64,000 nucleotides of DNA, taken from Oceanobacillus halophilus. GTDB taxonomy: Bacteria; Bacillota; Bacilli; Bacillales; Amphibacillaceae. Positions within the stretch are counted from its first letter, which is position 1. Each line of letters starts with the position of its first letter. The translations under genes were made by a program, and so were the position numbers. The notes beneath the pieces are model-generated. The model ran no database searches. It was not told where the DNA came from and saw nothing but the letters and a program-made list of their open reading frames with translations. The stretch spans positions 84,204 to 148,203 of the forward strand of contig NZ_RBZP01000008.1 of assembly GCF_003628505.1 (NCBI RefSeq), written 5' to 3'. Shown in pieces: positions 55,876 through 64,000 of the stretch.

Positions 55876-56652
55876 ATGCTATTTGTGATTGATGTTGGTA
55901 ATACTAATATGGTCCTTGGTGTATTTGAACAAGATGTTTTGAAATATGAGTGGAGGATAAAGACCGACCGTTATAAGACGGAAGATGAATATGGCATGTT
56001 AGTAATGTCATTTTTTAAGCACAAAGGAATAAGCTTTGATGATATAGATGGAGTGGTAATATCTTCCGTTGTCCCTCCAATTATGTACGCTTTAGAACAG
56101 ATGAGCCGTGATTATTTTGGACTGGAAGCTTATGTGATAGGTAAGGATGATTTCAGCTCCATATTAAAAATGAACTATCCAACTCCGAATGAGATAGGTG
56201 CTGATCGGGTCGTTAATGCGGTGGCGGCAATAGAAGAATATGGTACTCAGCCGTTAATCATTATTGACTTTGGAACAGCAACTACTTACTGTTATATTAA
56301 TGAAAAAGGAGAATATTGTGGTGGTGTCATAACGCCTGGTATAAATGTTTCCATGGAGGCTTTATATAGCAATGCATCAAAACTACCTAAAGTTGAGATA
56401 GAAGCACCGGAGAATGTCGTAGGAACTTCTACTGTAGAAGCAATGCAATCCGGTATTTATTATGGAACAATAGGGATGATCGATGGATTAGTTAATCGGA
56501 TGAAAGAAGAAGTTGATGGTATGCCCAAGGTTATAGCTACTGGCGGTCTATCTAAATTAGTAGCAAAAGACTCAGTAACAATTGATGTTGTTAATCCACA
56601 CTTAACCTTAAAAGGTTTATATATTATCTATAAAATGGTTAATGACTTATAA
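55876..56652 (+). CDS. coaX: Type III pantothenate kinase
   Basis: A 258-residue enzyme of the ASKHA fold that makes 4'-phosphopantothenate for Co[12 protein letters not shown] is the phosphate-1 loop, [13 protein letters not shown] the phosphate-2 motif, and [15 protein letters not shown] and ATGGLSKLV are further family blocks. ATG is preceded by GGATGGTGG. It leads the coaX-hslO-yacD-cysK run. Confidence 0.96.
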   Translation: MLFVIDVGNTNMVLGVFEQDVLKYEWRIKTDRYKTEDEYGMLVMSFFKHKGISFDDIDGVVISSVVPPIMYALEQMSRDYFGLEAYVIGKDDFSSILKMNYPTPNEIGADRVVNAVAAIEEYGTQPLIIIDFGTATTYCYINEKGEYCGGVITPGINVSMEALYSNASKLPKVEIEAPENVVGTSTVEAMQSGIYYGTIGMIDGLVNRMKEEVDGMPKVIATGGLSKLVAKDSVTIDVVNPHLTLKGLYIIYKMVNDL

Positions 56653-56693
56653 TGAGAAATAATTTTTACAAGACATATAAAGGAGATTTATAA

Positions 56694-57563
56694 ATGAAAG
56701 ATTATCTAGTAAAAGCAACGACATATGATGGAATGGTACGTGCGTATGCGGCTACCACCTCTGACTTGGTAGAGGAAGCACGTAGGCGACAAGATACATG
56801 GGCAACAGCTTCTGCGGCGTTAGGTAGAACTTTAACAATAACCGCCCTTATGGGTGCAATGTTAAAGGGAAAGGACTCTGTAACGGTTAAAGTGAATGGT
56901 GATGGCCCAATAGGTGCTATTGTGACAGATGGTAATGCGAAAGGGCAAGTACGTGGGTATGTAGTTAATCCTCATGTTGATTTTGATTTAAATCAAAATG
57001 GTAAGCTAGATGTTGCGAGTGCAGTTGGAAGACAAGGAAGTGTTAGTGTAATTAAAGATTTGGGGCTCAAGGATTACTTTACTGGGGAAGTACCTATTAT
57101 TTCAGGGGAAATAAGTGAAGACTTCACTTATTATTTTGCTTCTTCGGAACAAATCCCTTCTGCGGTAGGTGCGGGTGTTCTAGTTAACCCAGATCATACC
57201 ATTCTGGCTGCGGGTGGATTTATTGTTCAAATAATGCCTGGGGCTGATGATGGAGTTATTAGCAGATTAGAAAAACAAATCAGCAACTTCCCTGCTATTT
57301 CTGAACTGGTTCGTGAGGGTAATGCACCTGAACAAATATTGGAGCGATTATTTGATGACAGTGAAATCAAATTTCATGAAACAATGCCACTAGTATTCCA
57401 CTGTAAATGTTCAAAAGAACGGATTGCCAACGCCATCACTGGATTAGGTAATGAAGAAATTCAAAGCATGATTGATGAAGATCATGGTGCAGAAGCGAAT
57501 TGCCATTTTTGTAATGAAACTTATCATTTTACCGAGGATGAACTAGAAGAACTGAAACAGTAA
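56694..57563 (+). CDS. hslO: Redox-regulated chaperone Hsp33
   Basis: A 289-residue cytoplasmic holdase switched on by oxidation. The C-terminal zinc switch CKCSKER...CHFC has four cysteines in the CxC and CxxC pattern. The N-terminal substrate-binding part has [17 protein letters not shown] and the [17 protein letters not shown] motif. SD AAAGGAG. It is 42 bp after coaX. Confidence 0.96.
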   Translation: MKDYLVKATTYDGMVRAYAATTSDLVEEARRRQDTWATASAALGRTLTITALMGAMLKGKDSVTVKVNGDGPIGAIVTDGNAKGQVRGYVVNPHVDFDLNQNGKLDVASAVGRQGSVSVIKDLGLKDYFTGEVPIISGEISEDFTYYFASSEQIPSAVGAGVLVNPDHTILAAGGFIVQIMPGADDGVISRLEKQISNFPAISELVREGNAPEQILERLFDDSEIKFHETMPLVFHCKCSKERIANAITGLGNEEIQSMIDEDHGAEANCHFCNETYHFTEDELEELKQ

Positions 57564-57581
57564 GGAAAGGAAGTACTCAGT

Positions 57582-58481
57582 GTGTCCAAAAGGTTCCTGT
57601 TAAGTGTTGTTGTCGTACTTTTAATAACTAATATTGCTACTTTGCTTATATTTAGCAGAGATGATAAAGTCGTTCTTCAAAATGGCGATATAGAAGTTTC
57701 CTCAAATGATGCGGTTGCGACAGTCAGTGGAAAAGAGATTGAATATGGAGCTTGGGTAAATGCTCTTATGGACAGCTATGGCAAAAAGAAACTTCAGACA
57801 ATGATAGATAAGGAAGTTGTACGTCAGTTAGCTGATGTACATGAGATTGAAATTGATAAGAAAGTGATTGAAAGGGAAATTTCCTTCCTTGCTTCGATGC
57901 AAGGTGTGATGACCGAGAAAGAATTTAATGAGTTGGAAGAAGGATGGGTCAACGATATTCAATATCGATATCAGTTAGAAAAATTATTAACCAAGGATAT
58001 TACAGTCCCGCAATCTGAAGTAAGACAATTCTATAATACTTATGGAGATCAATATAACTTTACAGAATCAATGCAATTGTCTCATATTTTAGTGGATGAT
58101 TTTAAAACAGCTGAGAAGATAAAACAAGAACTTGATGACGGCGCCTCCTTTCCTTTGCTTGCAAAGGAATATTCGTTAGATGAGGAAACGAAAGATGATG
58201 GTGGTTATCTTGGATTCATTCATACGAATAGTCAGTTTTTCCCTACTGGGTATAAAGAGGTAGCGGAAGAGTTGGATGAGCATACGTATAGTGAACCTTT
58301 CTCTGCTACTGATAAGGTGGCGCTTATTTATGTACACCGTAAACTCCCTTCTATTGAGTTTAGCTATGATGAAATCAGCCCTTATATTGAAAGTGAGTTG
58401 GCTATGCAAGAGGTAAACCAGTCCCTATCCGCAGCGCCATTATGGAAAGAGATAGATATTAACTGGATCTACGGTGACTAA
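57582..58481 (+). CDS. yacD: Membrane-anchored parvulin-type peptidyl-prolyl isomerase YacD
   Basis: A 299-residue extracytoplasmic folding factor. An N-terminal signal anchor (about 4-24) lacks a lipobox Cys, unlike PrsA. A SurA-like N-terminal helix region (about 60-150) and a parvulin domain (about 165-265; LSHILVDD, FPLLAKEYSLDEETKDDGGYLGF) follow. Enzymatic activity is not shown for this group to my knowledge. The start is GTG 57582 behind AAGGAAAGG, 18 bp after hslO. Confidence 0.85.
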   Translation: MSKRFLLSVVVVLLITNIATLLIFSRDDKVVLQNGDIEVSSNDAVATVSGKEIEYGAWVNALMDSYGKKKLQTMIDKEVVRQLADVHEIEIDKKVIEREISFLASMQGVMTEKEFNELEEGWVNDIQYRYQLEKLLTKDITVPQSEVRQFYNTYGDQYNFTESMQLSHILVDDFKTAEKIKQELDDGASFPLLAKEYSLDEETKDDGGYLGFIHTNSQFFPTGYKEVAEELDEHTYSEPFSATDKVALIYVHRKLPSIEFSYDEISPYIESELAMQEVNQSLSAAPLWKEIDINWIYGD

Positions 58482-58527
58482 AACAGAGAATGATTTGAAA
58501 AAAACTGATAATTCATCATGCTTTTTC

Positions 58528-58580
58528 TTGACATATTGGAACAAAAGGACTAGATTAAACATATAAGAATAGTAGGAATT
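58528..58580 (+). promoter_or_regulatory. Promoter of cysK with possible CymR half-site
   Basis: TTGACA (58528-58533), 17 bp, TAGATT (58551-58556). AGTAGGAATT at 58571-58580, just past the expected start, matches the right half of the CymR operator as I recall it (ANTNGGAATT); the left half fits poorly. CymR control of cysK is known in B. subtilis. Confidence 0.55.
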
Positions 58581-58597
58581 ATAAGGAGGATACCAGT

Positions 58598-59530
58598 GTG
58601 AGAGTAGCAGATTCGATTATCGGTTTAATTGGGGAAACGCCAATTGTTAAATTAAACAACATGACAGATGAAAATAGCGCAGATATCTATGTGAAGCTAG
58701 AATTTTTTAATCCTGGAAGTTCGGTTAAAGATCGTATTGCAATGGCAATGATTGAGGCCGCAGAAGAAGAAGGAGTATTAAAAGCGGGAGACACTATTAT
58801 TGAACCAACGAGTGGGAATACTGGTATTGGTCTTGCGATGGTTGCTGCAGCTAAGGGTTATAAGGCAATCTTAGTTATGCCAGAGACTATGAGTATGGAG
58901 AGACGTAATTTATTACGTGCATATGGTGCCGAACTTATTTTAACGCCTGGTCCAGATGGAATGAATGGTGCAATAGCAAAAGCAGAACAATTACAAAAGG
59001 AAAATGGCTATTTCATGCCACAGCAATTTAATAATGAGGCAAACTCAGCAGTACATGAACGAACAACTGGAAAAGAAATTGTTAGTCAAATGTCCGAGGG
59101 GCTAGATGCCTTTGTATCTGGTATTGGTACAGGTGGTACTATTACTGGTGCTGGTAAGGTCCTAAAAGAAAATTTTGATGGAATTAAAATATATGCGGTT
59201 GAACCTGCTGCTTCAGCGGTTTTATCAGGAGGTAATCCAGGGCCACATAAAATACAGGGGCTTGGTGCAGGATTTGTACCAAAAATTCTAAACACCGACG
59301 TTTATGATGATGTAATCAAGATTGAAAATGAAGTGGCTTTTGATACTTCACGTGAAGTTGCAAAAACAAACGGTATCTTAGGTGGTATCTCTGCAGGTGC
59401 TGCTGTAGCTGCAGCTAAAAAAGTAGCTAAAGAATTAGGTAAAGGGAAAAAAGTTTTAGCGATATTCCCTGATAATGGTGAACGTTACTTATCAACACCT
59501 TTGTATCAATTTGAAGATGAAAGCAAATAA
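58598..59530 (+). CDS. cysK: Cysteine synthase A (O-acetylserine thiol-lyase)
   Basis: A 310-residue PLP enzyme forming cysteine from O-acetylserine and sulfide. [12 protein letters not shown] has the Schiff-base lysine K44; [12 protein letters not shown] binds the substrate carboxylate; [12 protein letters not shown] binds the PLP phosphate. The start is GTG 58598 after AAGGAGG. In B. subtilis it is followed by pabB-pabA-pabC; here folP follows after a terminator. Confidence 0.97.
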   Translation: MRVADSIIGLIGETPIVKLNNMTDENSADIYVKLEFFNPGSSVKDRIAMAMIEAAEEEGVLKAGDTIIEPTSGNTGIGLAMVAAAKGYKAILVMPETMSMERRNLLRAYGAELILTPGPDGMNGAIAKAEQLQKENGYFMPQQFNNEANSAVHERTTGKEIVSQMSEGLDAFVSGIGTGGTITGAGKVLKENFDGIKIYAVEPAASAVLSGGNPGPHKIQGLGAGFVPKILNTDVYDDVIKIENEVAFDTSREVAKTNGILGGISAGAAVAAAKKVAKELGKGKKVLAIFPDNGERYLSTPLYQFEDESK

Positions 59531-59542
59531 TAAATAAACAAG

Positions 59543-59576
59543 AGGATTGGTGCCATATTGGAGCCAATCCTTTTTG
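59543..59576 (+). terminator. Terminator of cysK
   Basis: AGGATTGG/CCAATCCT stem with an inner CC/GG, then TTTT. Confidence 0.85.
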
Positions 59577-59729
59577 TGTCTTAACTGATAGATTGTAATC
59601 AATAAAGCACCTTATTCTTTTTAGAAAATGTCAAAGTTTTATATTTAGTTTGTTGTGTGCTAGTTAATTGTTTGCGATTTATGATAGGATAAGAAAGATA
59701 AAGCTATGTTGGAAGAGGTTCGATATGGT

Positions 59730-60566
59730 ATGAAACTTATAACAAAAACAAAGACATTACATCTAAATGAACGAACACATATTATGGGAATTCTAAATGT
59801 TACTCCAGATTCCTTTTCGGATGGTGGAAAGTATACAACAGTAGATAGGGCGGTAGAACAGGCGATAAAGATGGAAGAAGAGGGCGCGGATATGATTGAT
59901 ATAGGTGGTGAATCGACACGCCCGGGCCATGTTCCTGTCAACAGTAAAGAGGAGATTGAACGTGTTGTGCCAGTAATAAAGGCAGTGAAAGAACATGTCA
60001 ACATTCCGGTTTCCGTTGATACGTTTAAGTCGGATACTGCCCGACATGCTGTAGAGGCAGGAGCAGACATTATCAATGATGTTTGGGGAGCGAAAAAAGA
60101 CCCAGAGATTGCTAAAGTTGCTGCTGACTTAAATGTACCTATCATTTTGATGCACAATCGTGAAGATGAAAATTATCGTTCCTTAATGGACGATATGAAG
60201 ATGGATCTTCAGGGAAGTATTGATATAGCTGTTAACGCCGGAGTACCAAAAGATAACATCATATTGGATCCGGGTGTGGGGTTTGCTAAATCAGCTGCAG
60301 ATGATAACTTAATGGTGATGAATCGTTTAGATGAGTTAGTTCAGATGGGGTACCCCTTTTTATTAGCCACATCTCGGAAACGATTTATCGGCAGTACACT
60401 CGAAATCAAAGAACCAAGTAAACGCGATATAGGGACTGGTGCAACAACATGTCTCGGTATTGTTAAGGGTGCCCATATCGTGCGTGTCCATAATGTAAAG
60501 GTGAATGTTGAACTTGCAAGAATGATGGATGCCATGCTTCGAAAGGGGGAAACGGATAATGGATAA
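59730..60566 (+). CDS. folP: Dihydropteroate synthase
   Basis: A 278-residue TIM-barrel enzyme (Sul) that joins p-aminobenzoate to the pterin, the target of sulfonamides. IMGILNVTPDSFSDGG, DIGGESTRPGH, and LDPGVGFAKSAADDN with ATSRKRFIG are complete. ATG 59706 is in frame, but GGAAGAGG at 59711-59718 fits ATG 59730 (MKLITKTK). It overlaps folB by 8 bp and opens the folP-folB-folK-yazB operon. Confidence 0.96.
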   Translation: MKLITKTKTLHLNERTHIMGILNVTPDSFSDGGKYTTVDRAVEQAIKMEEEGADMIDIGGESTRPGHVPVNSKEEIERVVPVIKAVKEHVNIPVSVDTFKSDTARHAVEAGADIINDVWGAKKDPEIAKVAADLNVPIILMHNREDENYRSLMDDMKMDLQGSIDIAVNAGVPKDNIILDPGVGFAKSAADDNLMVMNRLDELVQMGYPFLLATSRKRFIGSTLEIKEPSKRDIGTGATTCLGIVKGAHIVRVHNVKVNVELARMMDAMLRKGETDNG

Positions 60567-60924
60567 AATCTTACTAAATAATCTCCAGTTTTATGGTTTT
60601 CATGGTTTGATGCCTGAAGAGAATCGATTAGGACAACGTTTCCGTGTTGATGTAGAGCTATATGCAGATTTAAAAAAGGCAGGACAAACAGACAATATGC
60701 ATCATTCAATCCATTATGGAGAAGTTTACCAGGTAATTAAGGAAATTGTAGAAGGAGAAGCAAAGAATCTAATTGAGGCTGTTGCTGAACAAGTTGCTGA
60801 AAACTTGTTCCAAACATTTAACCTACTAAACGCTTGTACTGTAAAAATTATAAAACCCGATCCCCCTATTGTTGGACATTATGATTCAGTTGCAGTAGAG
60901 ATATATAGGGAGAGGAAGTTATGA
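60559..60924 (+). CDS. folB: Dihydroneopterin aldolase
   Basis: A 121-residue enzyme of folate synthesis. LLNNLQFYGFHGLMPEENRLGQRFRVDVEL, with the catalytic-site residues of the tunnel fold, and HYGEVYQVIKEIVEGEAKNLIEAVAEQVAE are typical. SD AAAGGGGG precedes ATG 60559. Overlaps both folP and folK (ATGA). Confidence 0.95.
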   Translation: MDKILLNNLQFYGFHGLMPEENRLGQRFRVDVELYADLKKAGQTDNMHHSIHYGEVYQVIKEIVEGEAKNLIEAVAEQVAENLFQTFNLLNACTVKIIKPDPPIVGHYDSVAVEIYRERKL

Positions 60925-61421
60925 ACCAAGCCTTTTTATCTTTAGGTACAAACATAGAACCAAGACTTGATTACCTAGATGAAGCGATAGAATTATTGGA
61001 AGATCACCGAGATATTACTGTTAATCGGAAGTCGTCAATTTATGAGACAGTACCTGTAGGTTATGCTAATCAAGCTGATTTCTTGAACATGGTTGTTGGT
61101 ATAGAGACTTCTTTACAGCCATTTGCCCTCCTGGATTATTGCCAGCAGATTGAAAATCGGCTTGGTCGGAAAAGAAACATTCGCTTTGGTCCGAGAACAA
61201 TAGACCTTGACATTTTGACATACAATTTAGAGAATAGTACAGTAGAGAAATTGCTAATTCCGCATCCGAGGATGAATGAGCGTGCATTTGTTCTCATTCC
61301 ATTACATGAAATTGCTCCAGATTTTAAGATTCCATTATGGAATAAACGCGCAAGGGAATTATTACAATTACTTCAAGAATCAGACATAAAGGGCGTAAGG
61401 AAATGGACTCAAAACGGCTAG
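60921..61421 (+). CDS. folK: 2-amino-4-hydroxy-6-hydroxymethyldihydropteridine pyrophosphokinase
   Basis: A 166-residue HPPK that activates the pterin for FolP. SLGTNIEPRLDYL, YETVPVGYANQADFLNMVVGIETSL, and RFGPRTIDLDILTY with the two Mg-binding Asp residues, then HPRMNERAFVLIPL. It starts in the folB stop (ATGA) and its end overlaps yazB by 19 bp. Confidence 0.96.
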   Translation: MNQAFLSLGTNIEPRLDYLDEAIELLEDHRDITVNRKSSIYETVPVGYANQADFLNMVVGIETSLQPFALLDYCQQIENRLGRKRNIRFGPRTIDLDILTYNLENSTVEKLLIPHPRMNERAFVLIPLHEIAPDFKIPLWNKRARELLQLLQESDIKGVRKWTQNG

Positions 61422-61630
61422 GCAAACGTGTAAAGGCTTTTCGGAAGTTAAAAGGGTATACACAAATAGATTTTGCAAGAGAATTGGATGTTTCTATATC
61501 AACCATTGGAAATGTTGAACGTGGAACTAAGGAAGTAACAGATGAGTTACTATCGCAAATTTCTTCTGTTCTTAATATACCAAAGGAAGAAATAGTATTA
61601 CATGAATCTACAGATGGAAAGAGAAACTAA
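61403..61630 (+). CDS. yazB: XRE-type helix-turn-helix protein YazB
   Basis: A 75-residue single-domain Cro/C1-type DNA-binding protein: KAFRKLKGYTQIDFARELDVSISTIGNVERG. No target is known to me. It is the last gene of the fol operon. In B. subtilis dusB (yacF) follows; here a gap leads to lysS. Confidence 0.9.
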   Translation: MDSKRLGKRVKAFRKLKGYTQIDFARELDVSISTIGNVERGTKEVTDELLSQISSVLNIPKEEIVLHESTDGKRN

Positions 61631-61722
61631 TGTTTGGCCCAAGATAGAAGGCGGAAAGTAGTAACTATTTAAACGGTATGTAAGAAACGGAAAGTAATGT
61701 TTTATCACTTGACCTTCAACAG

Positions 61723-61757
61723 AAATCTGTCAGTAGTCTTACTGGCAGGTTTTCTTC
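61723..61757 (+). terminator. Terminator of the fol operon
   Basis: AAATCTGTCAGTA pairs with TACTGGCAGGTTT (two G-T pairs) with a 4-nt loop and TTTCTTCTTT. The rest of the 336-bp gap to lysS (61631-61966) holds no gene or dusB remnant that I can see. Confidence 0.8.
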
Positions 61758-61936
61758 TTTCTGTAATGCTCTTTACACGTGAAATATTAATTGATAGAGT
61801 ATTCATTAGTATTTAAGACTAGCTGATAGGTTATAATGCACTAAAGTATATACGAAAGAAATGGCTCCTTGCACGAATAGGATCATGGTTATAAGTACTA
61901 CATACGTGAAATATATGATATTTTCTTATATACTAA

Positions 61937-63448
<1,512 letters not shown>

Positions 63449-63464
63449 AGTAGATGAAAAACCC

Positions 63465-63500
63465 AACCTAATCAAGATTATTGCTCTTGGTTAGGTTTTA
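63465..63500 (+). terminator. Terminator of lysS
   Basis: AACCTAATCAAGA/TCTTGGTTAGGTT (one G-T pair) with a 7-nt loop and TTTAATTTT. Confidence 0.88.
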
Positions 63501-63703
63501 ATTTTGGTATTGTTAAAGTTCTTGGTTTTAAAATAAAGAAAGTGTGTAATATTAATATCAGTAGCATAATTATATATCCAATAAAAAAACATAAATTTCC
63601 AATCGAATGTACTTGATTTTTGATAGCAAACATGATAAATTATATATCGTTGCTTCGACAGGAAGTAACAAAAAAGAAGACATAAAAAAATATCAAAATA
63701 GAG

Positions 63704-63732
63704 TTGACACTAAAAACTCGTTATGGTATATT
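63704..63732 (+). promoter_or_regulatory. rRNA operon promoter
   Basis: TTGACA (63704-63709), 17 bp, TATATT (63727-63732). Only one clear promoter is visible before the 16S gene in the 63500-63740 stretch. Confidence 0.8.
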
Positions 63733-63767
63733 AATAAAGTCGCTGTTACAAAAACAGCACAAACATT

Positions 63768-63777
63768 TGCTCTTTGA
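63768..63777 (+). promoter_or_regulatory. boxA antitermination element of the rrn leader
   Basis: TGCTCTTTGA followed by AAAC is the Bacillus boxA form bound by NusB-S10. A GCTGT/ACAGC hairpin (63742-63758) precedes it, and a GTGATT/AATCAC stem (about 63877-63898) lies before the 16S 5' end and may take part in processing. Confidence 0.8.
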
Positions 63778-63908
63778 AAACTGAACAAAACAACCAGTAT
63801 GTTAAGACATAAAGGAAACTCGTTTTTCTTTATAAAATACAGAAGGTAACACTTCTGGAAGCTAAGAATTCTCTTTGTGATTGATTGGTGTTAATCACAA
63901 AACAAACT

Positions 63909-64000
63909 TTTTTGGAGAGTTTGATCTTGGCTCAGGACGAACGCTGGCGGCGTGCCTAATACATGCAAGTCGAGCGCGGGAAGCTAACTGATCTCCTTCG
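63909..64000 (+). rRNA. 16S ribosomal RNA, 5' end (partial)
   Basis: The sequence GGAGAGTTTGATCTTGGCTC followed by AGGACGAACGCTGGCGGCGT and CCTAATACATGCAAGTCGAG is the 5' start of bacterial 16S rRNA. The gene continues past the window. The exact mature 5' end is estimated. The base after GATC is T where the 27F primer has A/C. Confidence 0.96.

Overview
The window is a contiguous piece of a low-GC, endospore-forming Firmicute chromosome just downstream of the replication origin. Gene content and order follow the Bacillus subtilis dgk-sleL-tadA-SRP RNA-dnaX...lysS-rrn region almost gene for gene. AT-rich intergenic DNA, frequent TTG starts, the 16S rRNA 5' end and the dispersed GC-rich repeats fit a marine or halotolerant Bacillaceae such as Oceanobacillus or Virgibacillus. 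That genus-level call is inference from memory, not a search result.

Layout. 1-5.6 kb is the least conserved part: the start of dgk, a tRNA-Arg, an acetyl-CoA synthetase gene behind a perfect cre site, an orphan permuted NlpC/P60-like gene, a MITE, and the divergent hmp/nsrR pair with an NsrR-type operator between them. 5.6-17.3 kb carries sleL, tadA, SRP RNA, dnaX-ybaB-recR-yaaL, bofA, csfB, yaaO-tmk, darA-yaaR-holB-ricT-yabA. 17.5-26.2 kb carries yabB-yazA-rsmI, abrB (opposite strand, with a Spo0A box), metS, tatD, the G5/3D-domain protein, and rnmV-ksgA. 26.4-35.5 kb holds yabG, veg, sspF, ispE, purR, spoVG, glmU-prs, ctc, pth and fin. 35.5-45.3 kb holds mfd, spoVT, yabM-mazG-rqcP, yabP-yabQ, divIC and yabR. 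45.3-55.3 kb holds a reversed tRNA-Met, spoIIE, a small unknown ORF, yabS-yabT, tilS-hprT-ftsH. 55.9-64 kb holds coaX-hslO-yacD-cysK, folP-folB-folK-yazB, lysS and the start of a ribosomal RNA operon.

The genes are mainly housekeeping (replication clamp loader, RNA modification, translation, nucleotide, folate, cell-wall precursor and CoA synthesis) interleaved with sporulation genes of several compartments. Matching promoters can be read by eye: sigma-E for sleL, sigma-K for yabG, sigma-H for spoVG, and a 21-bp-spacer Spo0A-type promoter for spoIIE.

The most interesting structure is not a gene. Four intergenic GC-rich repeats (2946-3606, 48781-49071, 50822-51080, 55307-55731) have related inverted ends of the type GGCTCTTTTCGTATA, and each is bounded by a different perfect 8-bp direct repeat. 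They are therefore MITE-like insertions, probably moved by an ISL3-type transposase. Relative to the B. subtilis order, yaaI, the rrn operon after bofA, yabJ, a tRNA-Glu, pabB-pabA-pabC and dusB are absent from their usual positions. I found no convincing new multi-gene system; most of the window is conserved core.
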